A stretch of DNA of 64,000 nucleotides, taken from contig NC_065541.1 of the NCBI RefSeq assembly GCF_932294415.1, positions 66,804,695 to 66,868,694 on the forward strand, read 5' to 3'. A program made the position numbers and the translations under genes. Within the stretch, counting starts at the first letter, position 1. Every line of letters starts with the position of its first letter. Positions 36,048 to 47,992 of the stretch are shown piece by piece. Source of the DNA: Quercus robur (lineage: Eukaryota > Streptophyta > Magnoliopsida > Fagales > Fagaceae). The notes under the pieces are model-generated. The model was not told the origin of the DNA, did not search any database, and saw only the letters and a program-made list of their open reading frames with translations.

Positions 36048-37948
36048 TCATTATGTGGCTGACATTTTTTGTTTTTTGGGTATCTCCATCTGACTGAACT
36101 ATCTACTATGGACTCGAATTTTTTTGCTTAAAGAAAACTGAGAAACTATGCAATATGACAATGATACAAAATATTAACGTAGTTCATAATATTAACATAT
36201 AATCTGTATAAAAGTAACTTCGAATTCCCCAGATCGCAAAAATAACAAGTAGTTAAGCTCAGGCAGTAATTATAGCAAAAATGTGGGTCAGAGAGAGATC
36301 ACCTTAGAAAGAAATAATGGCTTCAGAGGAAGGATGAATTAGATTTGTTTGTGGCGCCACGCCCAAAAACCCTTGGGGCTTGGACATACAAAAATTACCG
36401 TGTACCACATGTGTGACATCATTTTTTTTTTTTTAAGTGAAAAATGAAAATGTGCTTTTGGACTATTAAAGATAATTTAGATAAATAATGTGTTTAGTTA
36501 TTGATGTTTTCTAAATGTCATATGATACAAATTAGATAATTGACCAAATTTTATTTTGCTTTTGATATTTTAAGAAATATAAAATATATTAATTTATTAT
36601 TTAATAAACTTATGATTCAAACTATTGAATCGCTAGTTGATTAATGAACTAAAGAACCAATCTTTCTGTGAGGTAAATATCTATTTTGGTTTTGATAACA
36701 CTTGCAAGTAAAATAGTCTCAAACCTAACTCAAAAAAATGTGATTATATTGTAATATTTATATATTAAGAGGATTTATAAAGTAGTTATGGTTTCAAAAA
36801 ATTTCAAAAATACTCTTAATTTAATTAGATAAAAAATGGGGTTAAAATTGTAATTCAACCCAAAAAAAAAAAAAAAAACTACTAGATAAATTTTTTTCTT
36901 CAAAATTAGAACACTCTCTATTTAAATATATTCCACGCTAAAAATAAATAATTAACAAATTAAAAATAAATCATTTCAAATTAAAAAATTATATTAAACT
37001 CAAAATAGAAAAAGTGATAAGGCTAGTATATATTATGTAAGCAAAGAGAACGAAGTCTATATCTTGTTTTTTTGTAAGGTGTTCTTTTTCTTTTCTTTTT
37101 TGGGCAAGAAAACCAACTGTATTGTACTTTCAATTATAATATATGACAGATATCTTGCAATACATTATAATATAGTGAGATATGCATCAAAACGCAACAC
37201 AATAAAAAATTAGAGAGTATAATTTTGATTAGAACATGAAAATGAATCTTAATTATTTCATATGAAAACTAACATTATTTTGCATTTTTTAAGAAGTTAA
37301 TGAGCAATTATAAAAACTTTGTTTCCATTTTATATTAAACAGAGCTATAACAATTTATATTTTGATAATCACTAAACTCATATATGATAATCAACTATCA
37401 CATAATTTTTTTCTCCCCAAAACATATAACTTCGCAATTGTCATATATTAACCTTCTCCATTATAATCAAATCAAGAACTTTTAGACCCTGTAAAAACCT
37501 TATCCATTATAATCAATTCTTTAACTTGTACAAAGCTTATGTAGGTGAATATAAGGCACAAAATAAATATACATTACACTTAACCAAATTGGATCAAACT
37601 GGGTCGAATTGGCAAAATGAACCGAAGTAGATTGAATGGACTAAAATGCCTACATTGAAAGAGATATAAATTCATGTTAAGACTAACATTTCATGTAAGA
37701 AAAAAGAGTATTGAATGACCTTTTCTTCCATTAGATGTAGAAAAAATGTTCCATTGGAACAATTATTTAAGGGCACTTTCGTTACGGGATGGTTTATAAT
37801 TTTTATTTTATTAATTTTTATTTTAATAAATAATATTTTTAGAAATAAAATTGAGTCTTATAACTTAACTAACACTTATAGGGTTTCCAAAGAGGTAAAG
37901 AATTCAAAATTCAAATCCTTCCTCCCGTTTCGACTATGGAATTATTTA
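36048..37948. other. gene-free AT-rich DNA left of the Helitron
   Basis: It contains no supported gene. The stretch is very AT-rich with A and T runs (36421-36434, 36861-36878) and ends in TTATTTA at the Helitron's left border. Confidence 0.5.
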
Positions 37949-38720
37949 TCTATATATATATATATATATAAAATCGAAGCCTCTGACCTCTCCACAATTT
38001 TCCACATCAGCATTACTTAAATAAATAAATAAAACAAAAATTCTGATTTTACTATAAAACTGGTTTTAAACAAAACTATATTAGTCATCCAATTCCAACG
38101 TAGAGAACTCTGTGACAGCCTTTGAATCTATCTTTAAATAAACAAAATTATATTAGTCATCCAATTCCAACGTAGAGAACTCTGTGACAGCCTTTGAATC
38201 TATCTTTAAATTATACACTTATACTATACTACTGCAAATATGGTCAAATTTGAATAAACAAATTAATCTTAATTATCAATAAAAAAGATATAAACCGACA
38301 TATAGGCTCTAGCAGTGGTTTAAGTATAACACAAAACCTAATCCTATTATAATACGTATTCTCACACACACATATATATAGTCCCCAAGATCCCAACGTA
38401 GTTCATCAACTTCATACTTTTTAAGAATTCCTATCTTTTCTAAATTTTCTTTGTGCTAAGTGTGGTACTAGGGTTTGAAGATGACGAAAGTTATAGAAAA
38501 AGTTTAGTGACTCTTTGCAAATCTACGAATGAAAAGCAAGAAAAACCTCATGGCCATGCATGTGGGTGAAAAGTGTAAACTATATGTGATTCCTAACCAA
38601 TACTTGCCTTCTATAATGTTTCAAGCATTACTCTGTAAACTTTAGAAGGAGGAGAAAATCGAGGTTAGGAACAAAGAGCCAATTACGTTGCCTTCTCTAC
38701 ATGAGATGTTGATGGTTAAT

Positions 38721-38751
<31 letters not shown>

Positions 38752-39787
38752 CATATATTTCAAGAACCAAGAGTAATATTCTTTTTTAGTATTTAAAGCA
38801 TTCGCTCCAACTGTAAGGCTTTGTTGATGTCACTTTGTCTTGAATCTTCAAGGTTGCTGTGTTTAAAACTATAAGTATTTAATTTTTTTTATTTTTTGAT
38901 GGTCATATGTATATAGATGAATTTTTATTTTATTTTTGTTCAGGCTGGCTGATAAAGCAAGACTTAGAGGAGTGAATCATCTTCGTCAATAAGACAAAAT
39001 ACAAGGAGGTGGAGAGTCATGTTCATGATTAAACATTCAAGGTACGAATTATATGATTCATGGGCAATTTAAATTTCAATTTGATGATGGATTTTCAATT
39101 TTAGAATTTTGCTTGTGTTGCAAATCTATATTTAAAGTGAGAACATTTTACATAGAAAGATTTTTAGAATGATGATTAATTTTCTATGGTTAAAATGAAT
39201 CTTTGTATATAGTAGTTTGATAAATTCTTTTGTTTTAATGGCTGCTTAAAATGGTTTAATTCATATACAAAATGAATAGTTTTAGATCTAAAATTATTTG
39301 CTAACCAGTAATGTTGGCTTGTTATAGTTTATTATTTGCATATGTGTAGAGTTTAAATATGGTAATTGTCATTGTATATTTAAAACTTTTATGATTGACC
39401 TTTTATAGTATAGTTTTAATGTTAAATTATGTATAAACCCGGTACAAACAATCATAATGTTCATCCACATGTCTCTTATATTTTAAACTTCTTTGTGCTC
39501 ATATAGAATATGAGTATCATCTAATATTCTAGATTATAGAGTATAAGAAATATATTTATTAAATAAAAAATGATATATTTGCCTATCATGATTTGTATAA
39601 AGGAAGCATTCATTTATTACTTCTTTTTTTTCATCTACATATTTTGCAGTAATTGTATACAATTGTTTAATTTTCCTTTAATGTTTGATTATATCTCAAA
39701 TGTAATTATACTTTTATAGCATGCTTAAAGTAAATATATATAATTTTTGAAAAATTATCCCGTGTATCGCACGGATTAGCGACCAGT
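37949..39787 (+). mobile_element. non-autonomous Helitron
   Basis: The left end is TC followed by a TA run and AAAATCGAAGCC. The right end has the hairpin CCGTG-TATCG-CACGG (39760-39774), then ATTAGCGACCAGT, close to the usual CTAGT end. The left flank is A and the right flank is T, so it sits in an AT dinucleotide without target duplication, as Helitrons do. At 1839 bp it has no Rep/helicase frame. A 72-bp tandem duplication lies near its left end and a (TA)n run near 38731-38752. Confidence 0.8.
38069..38212. repeat. 72-bp tandem duplication inside the Helitron
   Basis: TTAGTCATCCAATTCCAACG at 38081 recurs at 38153, and the copies are almost identical over the whole unit, so the duplication is young. 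Confidence 0.85.
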
Positions 39788-40001
39788 TATTATTATTAAA
39801 AAAAAAAAGGCAACGAGGTTGGGCTCTGGGTTAATGGGCTGGGTTGGATTCGGCAGCTTCTAAAGTCACAAACCCAAACACTAATTTGGGTAACTTTGCC
39901 CGCTATGGTGTATCACTTTCAAGTTTCTGAGCTCAAACTCTCCTCTCATCTCATCTTCATAGCTATACACACAGCGTAATAACTGTCCCTCGTTCTCAAC
40001 A
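39788..40001 (+). promoter_or_regulatory. IOJAP promoter and 5' UTR with two site II motifs
   Basis: TGGGCT stands at 39820-39825 and 39835-39840. Site II elements (TGGGCY) are known TCP-protein targets in promoters of genes for ribosomal and organelle-translation proteins, which fits the product. The 5' UTR from about 39930 is CT-rich. The whole interval between the Helitron and the ATG is only 214 bp. Confidence 0.55.
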
Positions 40002-43000
40002 ATGGCAGTGTCCACTGTGCTATCTATTACCGGCACCGGAGCCGGAAACCCGTTTACCGGCAAGTTCCGGCCACTGGGTCTCTTTGAATCGAAGTTCTAC
40101 GAAAGACCCAGAAAGCCTTATGGTTCCTCATGCATGAATGGGCATCATTTTCCACACCACAAGTGCATTTGGAGAATACCCAGTAACAGAAACCTCAATT
40201 TCAAGTCAAAGGACTCGTCTTTAGTTCTGGCTATTGGCAAAGAGGTAAAAGATAGCTTTATTATTATAATTCTTTTGGTTCTTCTTTCTTTTAGTTCGTT
40301 TTGGTTTTGCTTAGTTTGATTCAGACTGTGGAATATGAAGGAAAATGAGTTGGTTGTAGCTGATAACGTTTTGTATTGTTTTAACTTTAAGTATATGGAA
40401 GGTCAACTCAGTTAAGCTTAATTAGCAGTAGTTCTGTTTCCATTATGTTAGCTAGTTTAATTTCATAGGAAAATTTAAGGTTGTCTTGTGTGGTAATGAA
40501 TAGAAAGACAACTTTGCCATGGAGTTTGAACGGTTTAGATTCTTGTGTGGTAGTGAATAGAAATACAACTTTACCATTGAGTTTGAACGGTTTAAAGCTA
40601 ATGTTTTCTTCAAAGATGTGTTCCTTTTCACACCGGCTATTCATTTTCTTTGTTAGATTCTTATATTATACTCTATTTTTATCCTAATATGTAAGTCAAG
40701 GGTTCATGTATTCATCAAAAGATTTTCTAATTGTGGTTCAGCACCTGGAAACACTTCCCTCAGTTGATTGTCTTTATCAGCTGATTTGAGACCAATGACA
40801 GAGTCAGCTAATAAATTAGAACTTTTTTTTTTTTGTTGGTCATATTTTAGTTTAGCTACCGCATAACGTTTACAAATAGATAGCAACACTTTCACCTTAT
40901 CCTGGTCAGGCTCTCAGCGGCTATGTCTCTGTAGCCAGCGTATCTTTCTTCTATTAAGCCTCTGTTCAGTTAAGGCAAATTATAGATGTATCCTATGAGG
41001 GATCGATGCATCAGAAACTTCAGATACTCTCCTCTCAGTTATCTACATTCTATGATAATAAAGAACCTTGAAAAGGCAAGCCTTATATTGTAGCCTATGT
41101 GTCTTGGGGGGTAACATTTTAGCCCAATAATACTTGGTTGGGACTAAGGGATTAGTCAGTGCATCATCAGTAGCATATACACCTCGAGGAAGGTGGAGAG
41201 ATGGGAAAGTGAGGCTGTTCCCATGAGTGTTCAGGCCGGTGGTTATAGTCTAAGGTCTCCACAAAGATGCCTTAGTTGGGTCTATGTAGACCTATTTTCT
41301 AAGAGGGTAAGCACAAAATGGGTTTATTATTTGAGTGGTGGTCATGGTCTACTATTTAGGTTTAGGAAGATGAGGGAATTCATAGAGCCATGAAAATGAG
41401 GATAATCAAGCAATGATTGATTATTGCTATAATTTGATTGATTAGCATTGAATACTATGCCTAGGTATTTATAGAGGTGAACATTTGTCCTTTAGCTAAT
41501 TATGTTTTGTGACTGTTGTATAGGGTTCAAGTCAGAGTTTCAGAGATTGTGTCAATTGTCACACATCCTGACGAGAAAGGTAGACCACCTGGAGAAACAT
41601 CATTATGGAATAAGTTCTTAAGCGAAGCCCCTCATTCTTCGCCCTCAATTAATTCCCAATATTTAATGGTTAAGGGATGCATGTGCTAATGGTCTGTTCT
41701 ACTGTATGGTCTCACTTGACAATGCCAATTTGCCAATTCTCAATGAACTGTTTAGTCCTTGCTCCTAAACCCCAAGATAGTAGTATGGGCCATAGTTATG
41801 TATATTGTCTTCTTTCAGTCAAAATGGCTAAAATGTCTCATACCAATCAGGAAAATGGTATGTAATTTGTAAACTCCTTGTATATTTTCTTGGTCTAAAT
41901 ATTGGCCTACTTCAGCATTTTTTCATCTGGAATAGCTCTTTCCAACTGAAATAGGAACCACCATGAGTTTGGAATTGCATCTAACAAGAATTTTGGCTTG
42001 AGCAAAAGTAGTAAGTTTAATTTTGGTGGAAACCAACTTGATGAACATGCCAACATTGATATTTATCTTTGGGTGTTGTTACTTTCATTTCTCTTCTTGA
42101 TATGCTTGATTTTTGTACTTTCATTTCTGTTTAGTTTCTTTTTCTTTGTTGCCTTTTAGCACGCTGCCTATGTGCCTTTTTTTTTTTTTTTTTCAATTTT
42201 CAATGAAGTTTATTACTTATTAAAAAAAAATATCTTCCTCCAGTATGGGAGAATATTGTTATCAATTTTGGCCATGGCTCCTTCCTTCAACTTCAAAACA
42301 GAGCAAAAGGGAGAAAGAACCAATCTAATTTTTGTGGAATTATTGATATAACCATAAATTCATTTTGCAAGAGATGATATTTAAAGAGTAATGTAGTATT
42401 TAAGCCTTACAAATTTGACCTTGTGCTGTTATTATTATTGTTATTAGTAAGTTACACCCAGACCAAGTGAGTTTGAACCCGCAACCTCACTCTTTATCCA
42501 CTCTTGTTAGAAGAGGAACTGCCATTTGAGCCAAAGCTCATTAGCCCCTACATGTGGTTAAGTACATGATATCTAATACACTAGGTTGGATTCTGTAGGT
42601 TAAATGAAGTCAGAGGGTAGATTTGATCCTATGATGTTTGCTTAATTTGCTGTGTTACCAAGCTAAATGTGCTATCCCTAGGTGTTGAGTATTGACTTGT
42701 TTATGAGATGGAGCTGAGCATATACACCTTGCAGAGATACTGATGGCTTCTGCCTTGGCTAAGATGCCTTAACTACCATCTTTTTATTTTTATTTTTTGT
42801 CAATACATTAACTATAATCCTTAATTGTCTGTTATGCAAGGCATGGCTCCCTAGTTAATGATCATGTAGAAACCTTGAGATATTGATCTTTGTTATTTAG
42901 GCTATGATCTGATATGGATCAGATCATTTGGTTTTCTTCTACGATATTCTTGTATGGTGGGGTTAACACAATGGAGGTGCCAGGAAAATTTTATTGAAGA

Positions 43001-45841
43001 CAATGATGAGATTCAATTTGTATGATATATTTAAGTACTCCCTTGATTCAATTCATGGCCTTTTAGCTGTGAGCTATGCAATTACATACGACATGAACAA
43101 AACCTATTTAAGAACATTCAGTAAGTAGGAAGCTAATTGATTTAAACACTGTATGAACAATTATTGTACTGAAAACTTATTGCTGAAGTGGATAATTCCC
43201 TTTGTATTTTTTTTTCCTGGATTTGTCCCTAAAACTTGAAATTCCTCACATTTCCCTTTTATTTTTATTTTTTATTTTTTGGGAGGGGTTATACAGGAGA
43301 ATTATGTTTGAATAAAATGTTTTTGTGTCATATTGAATCTTATTTATACATGCATCTGTGTTTGTGCTGCTCTTATCCCCTGGAAAAATATCTATTTTCT
43401 GTACCTGTACATCTATCAACACATTCATTTGCCTTGAGGCTGCAGAATTGACGTGAAATAATTATTTTGCAGAACGTAAGCGAAGATACAGATGATATGT
43501 ATGATGAATTGTTTAATAAATATGGAAAGGTGGTATTCAGAAGAAAGGACCAAAAGCCTCAGAGTGCAGAGGTTGATGATGATGCTGAAAGCTTATCATG
43601 TAAGCTCATTTTTCAACCATTTGAAAGCAAGATAACTTGAATCAACTCACCCTTTCTTATCAGTGCGTTTTAGAAAATTATTAGAGACTTTTGATTGTAT
43701 AAAACTTAATCACAAGGATTGTACTAGAATGTAGTATTCTCTGAAAACAATTTGTGATCAGCTATTGGAGACAGGAATGAATTTGTTCCTCAAAACTCTT
43801 GATATCGCTTTATGTCAAAAGTTATTTGAAATACAAGTCTCTTTTGGAATGATATGGCAAAGAGAAATGTTAAAATACTTCAGATGCTATTTACTTGACC
43901 GAGCAAGCTGAATTTTGATTATGCATGGTTTTAGCATATCACCTTTCTGCAATAGTAGTAGTAGTTGTACCTTGTGCCCAGATTGTTTACTGAAAGTTTG
44001 ATTGTAAGTTCTAACCTGGAAACTGGGATATATACACACACACACACACACATATAAATATTTCTTTTTTCAAATTGTCTCTCCTTGTCATGTCTCTGGT
44101 GAGGTAAAATTTCAGATAGTATTTCGATTCTGTTACCCTCTTCTCTTCCTTACTGAAAGCAGAAATATACCTCAAATGGTGCCAATTTAAACCTGCTTCC
44201 TGACTCTCTGTAGTTGCTGTGGAATTGGCGAACGTTGCAAGTCAGGTGAAGGCAGCTGATATAAAAGTGCTATTTGTGAAGCCTCTTGTGTATTGGACTC
44301 GATTTTTTATCATTACCACTGCATTCTCTCGCCCTCAGATTGATGCTATTGGGTATAGCTCCAACTTTGATGATGGTCTTCATATTTTTGGTTGGGAGAG
44401 TGTAATTATAGCCATATTGATCAGTCTGTAGCAATCCTTAAACTGATCATTTTGTCTCACACTACAATGCAGGTCAAAGATAAGAGATCTAGCTGAGAAG
44501 AAGTATGGGAGAGTTCCATCTGGGGACACAAAACCCAACTCTTGGACGTTGTTGGACTTTGGTAAGTGATCTTGCATTATAATCCAGCAGTCCTTGTCTA
44601 TTCCATTGTTCAGTTAAAACGACAGAAAATTTTCCTGTTACCATTGGTTGGTGACCATCAGCCCTAGCAACTTTTTGGTTTGAGAGGAGGATGTCACGTG
44701 CAGTCTCATTTCATTTGACCTTTACTACCTTGAGGTTTTATTTTTCTTCTTCTGGTGACATTTTTCACTGGTGAACGCAGCCATTTCATTTTTGTTTCCA
44801 ACCATAATAATACTAATAATAAATATTTTGTTTATGTGGAACTATTACTTTCTTGAAGTTTGCCACCTTTCCACTGGTGAGCACAGCCATTTCTTCTGGT
44901 GCCTATTTTTCATGCTCCACGAATGCCACTTTTCCACTCAAAACTGTTTCAAAATTATTAATTATAAATTTTTTTGGTTCTTTTTGAATCTTCCTTGTGA
45001 AGATAAGAAATCCCATTCATTTCATTAATGAGCTGGATTCAGGATGTGATCTGTTGGTTGTTATAGTGCACATAAACCAACTTTTGATATCCTTTTCTCT
45101 TTCCTTTCAAAAGAAAAAATGATACATGTTTTATTTGGGAATGAGTACATCTATCATGTTCTATTACTGTATTTCTCTTGCTGTCAGTTTTTGTGTTTAA
45201 GATCTAACAGGGTTATAAGTAGAATGGCATTAATTGGATCATGAACATATGCACATGTATGTGTTCATGCGTTATTAATGAACATGATTTATGCAATATT
45301 TACTTTGTTCACCAGTGAATTGTATATTTATAGCCAGATTTCAAACTATTAAATGCAAATGTTTCAATTGACAAGGTACACACCTATTAATAATTTATAG
45401 GGGATACTGATGGGTCATTGCAAGAATTGTAAAAATAGATCTCCCCCGTGTATATGTAGCACACCTTTTTGCTTTTCTAATATACTTTTTAATTACTTAT
45501 AAGAACGATCAAAAGAGAATTGGAAAATAGACCTACCATGGAAATGACTTCTTTATAAATGTCTGAAGACTGTCATTTGTTTCTTGGAGTGGACCATCTA
45601 TTCGTTCAATTGCTATTGTGTGTCCTGCATATATAAATAAAATGATGGCCCCACAAGAGGGACCCTTTTTTGGTCTGGAGTTGTTTAACCAGGTAACTGT
45701 TGTCTTGTCTTCATGTCAGGTGATGTAGTTGTCCATATATTTCTTCCTCAACAGAGAGCTTTCTACAACTTGGAAGAATTTTATGCTAATGCAACACCCA
45801 TTGAGCTGCCTTTTGAAAACCAACCACCATTTCGCGGATGA
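40002..45841 (+). CDS. IOJAP: Iojap/RsfS ribosome-silencing factor, plastid
   Basis: RsfS-family protein. Bacterial RsfS binds large-subunit protein L14 and blocks joining of the subunits; plant Iojap acts in plastids. Five exons fit: 40002-40244, 43473-43599, 44214-44352, 44473-44561 and 45720-45841, giving 239 residues. Exon 1 is a transit-peptide-like region (MAVSTVLSITGTGAG, Pro, Arg and Ser rich). Exon 2 is acidic (NVSEDTDDMYDELFNKYGK). The RsfS domain (about 125-235) shows ADIKVLFVKPLVYWTRFFII, SRPQIDAIG, SWTLLDFGDVVVHIFLP and the C-terminal FYNLEEFY. All splice phases agree and no frame break was found. Length and exon order agree with the Arabidopsis protein At3g12930. Intron 1 is 3.2 kb. 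Confidence 0.93.
40485..40598. repeat. 57-bp tandem duplication in IOJAP intron 1
   Basis: CTTGTGTGGTAATGAATAGA at 40485 is followed 57 bp later by CTTGTGTGGTAGTGAATAGA, and both continue through ACAACTTTRCCAT and GAGTTTGAACGGTTTA. Confidence 0.8.
42120..42228 (+). mobile_element. L1-like LINE tail
   Basis: TTGTTGCCTTTTAGC, a T run, and TCAATGAAGTTTATTACTTA before a final A run resemble the 3' ends of plant L1 elements. There is no coding part. Confidence 0.4.
42460..42545 (-). repeat. tRNA-related SINE relic
   Basis: On the minus strand TTTGGCTCAAATGGCAG resembles an A-box and GGGTTCAAACTC a B-box, at a distance slightly longer than in a tRNA. No poly(A) tail was recognised. Confidence 0.35.
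44562..45719 (+). other. last intron of IOJAP
   Basis: The intron is 1.16 kb. It has an internal near-repeat around CTTTCCACTGGTGAGCACAGCCATTTC (44868) and CACTGGTGAACGCAGCCATTTC (44767), about 100 bp apart. No gene is present. Confidence 0.5.
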
Positions 45842-46806
45842 AAAGTTTCTTGATTTGTTCAGTCGAAGACTTATGCCAATGGCTACAGTTGTTGACAAGC
45901 TTATCAAGGAGCAATTTCCTTGCTGCAATTCAGTTTGCTTGATATATACATTCACCACAAAGCTTATGACAACACTGAACATTGTTGACTGTGAATTACC
46001 GTGCTCAGGTTGCTAGCATGATGGTCAATAATTAATCAGTAATAGCAGGATTGGTTTCAGCTTTGTTGTAAATTTATCTTCCTGGCTACAGCCCTTGTAA
46101 TGATTCCCTCTTGGTATTCTTAAGAGTAAAAGTTAGCATTGTTTGTAGAAATGCCACTCATTTGAATGATTGTTATGTATTTTGCCTCTTTATTTGGAAT
46201 TTCTTGTGAATTTTGTTCTATTTTTGAAGAGTTCAAATCCTATGCTTTGAGAGAGACATTTTCAGTATGCATTTTGGGTGAGGAGTGTGGGAAGTTTTCC
46301 AGGCTTGGCATCCTCCCATTAAAGCCTTTGCCCATGGCCTCTCTCCAATCAAAAGGGGTTGGTCAAAAGTGAGGCCTTAGATTAAAATGTAAAAAAACAA
46401 TTTTTGTTTTTGTTTTATTACCAAGTAAGTTTTCAATTTTTTATTTTCCAAAAACTAGTTTTAAGTTACTTCTTTCCAAAAGCATTTTTACCTTGATAAC
46501 AACAAAAATAAATTTTCAGTTTCATTCTTAAAATCAATTCCTTAAGAGTTTTTAAGAACATTTTTCAAAAGACTCCAACTAGTCAACAGTCCCTTAACAT
46601 TTCATGAGTAAGACTTTTTTTTTGGTCCAATAGAGGAAAGCAAGAATTAACGTAATCATGGCTAGTTGTTATAAAGGCATGCACACATCGTAATCATACT
46701 CACTTTAATTTTGGTCCAAATGCAGCTCTTTCAATAAAAGTTCTATTGTGTGTAAAGCATGTAACCCCATTTACTTTTTAGCTTTCTATGCTAGCTATCT
46801 TCTTTT

Positions 46807-46848
<42 letters not shown>

Positions 46849-47992
46849 TCTTTGCTAGCTATCTTAAACATAGTAAAAAGTAAAAACATATCTTCCCTAC
46901 TTTGACACGTTTGTTTCAATTTCCTAGCCTACAGGCTTACAGCCATTTGGGGAAAAAATTCGATTTTTATTCACACTTTGATTTTAAATTTATTTAATGT
47001 TGTACATCAATTATATATATTTTTTCACTTGATTTGACTTTATTATTATTTATTACTATTTTCTCTACTATATCTATATTTAAAAAAAATAAATATTTAA
47101 TTTTAAAAGAATCAGGGTCTATTTAGAGTGAGAGGGGAGAGAGGGGTGGAGCAAAGAAAAGTAGAGTAAAGTAGACTTGAACTAAAATTAAACTAATTTT
47201 CTGTTAACCCTATTAAACATATAAGAAGAAACGGATTATTAAAGATATAAGAAGAAATAAGTAATTCTTAGATATTTTTAGAGCACAAAAAATAGTTTTC
47301 TCTCCTATATTATTTATGATGGGATTTAATAATTAAATTCATGGTAGGTCCATCAAGAATATAAGAGAAGGGAGCACTATTTCTTTGCTCTCTGTGAACA
47401 ATCAACAACTTCACCAACTGTAACATCGAATAGTCGACGTAATAATGTATAATAAAAAAAAGTTGGCACAATAACAGTAATCTCTCCCAAGAAAAACACT
47501 CAATCATATCTCGTAACTACCGCGCGCTTTTCCGGTACCGCGATTTACGCACAAAATCACTCACTCCTCAACAACCAAACACAGCTCAATCTGACCTATA
47601 CTCCCACGTTGCCAATCCCTGATTGGCTACACGTTTCTCTCGCCATCCAAATCCATCCACGTAATCACGCTCACCATTCTGCAAAACTACAGGAGATCGC
47701 ATCCCAAAAAAATCCAAAAGACACGAGAAAAAAAAAAAGGCGCACCCTTTACTACCAACATAATCATAACACACAAACTCTCTCAATAAACGCCTTTTCC
47801 TTTTTTTTCCGAATTGATGGTGGTTTCGTTTCGGTTGGGGTCCCGAAAGTGAAAAAGTCTTACTCCAAACCCTGTCAAATGCCTTTATAAAACGCGTCGT
47901 TTTTGGAACACTTTTGTATTGTTATTAGTATTAGTAAACTAAACGCAACACTCAACACTCAACACTCTGTTCTTATTGTTTTGGTCGGGAAA
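45842..47992. other. IOJAP 3' flank and WEB-family promoter region
   Basis: The first 300 bp are probably IOJAP 3' UTR. A run of 14 T followed by 30 G lies at 46803-46846 and is listed separately. From 47500 the sequence turns GC-richer and CT-rich towards the WEB-family start. No gene is supported. Confidence 0.45.
46790..46865. repeat. T14-G30 homopolymer pair between 12-bp direct repeats
   Basis: GCTAGCTATCTT stands at 46790-46801 and 46854-46865. Between them lie C, about 14 T, exactly 30 G (46817-46846) and CCTCTTT. On the minus strand this reads as a short C-rich head plus a poly(A) tail between target duplicates. A sequencing or assembly artefact is possible for the G run. Confidence 0.6.

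Larger units (their letters stand above)
40245..43472 (+). other. first intron of IOJAP with repeats
   Basis: It holds a 57-bp direct repeat (40485 and 40542, CTTGTGTGGTARTGAATAGA), an L1-like tail (about 42120-42228) and a SINE relic (about 42460-42545). The stretch at 41100-41640 is GC-richer than its surroundings and may be an old insertion; I see no coding sequence in it. Confidence 0.5.

Noticed and set aside
41193-41865. Two short frames in IOJAP intron 1
   Set aside because: They lie inside an intron, have no recognised motif, and are interrupted soon on either side.
47609-47890. 93-codon frame upstream of the WEB-family gene
   Set aside because: It lies in the promoter and 5' UTR region and does not join the WEB frame.
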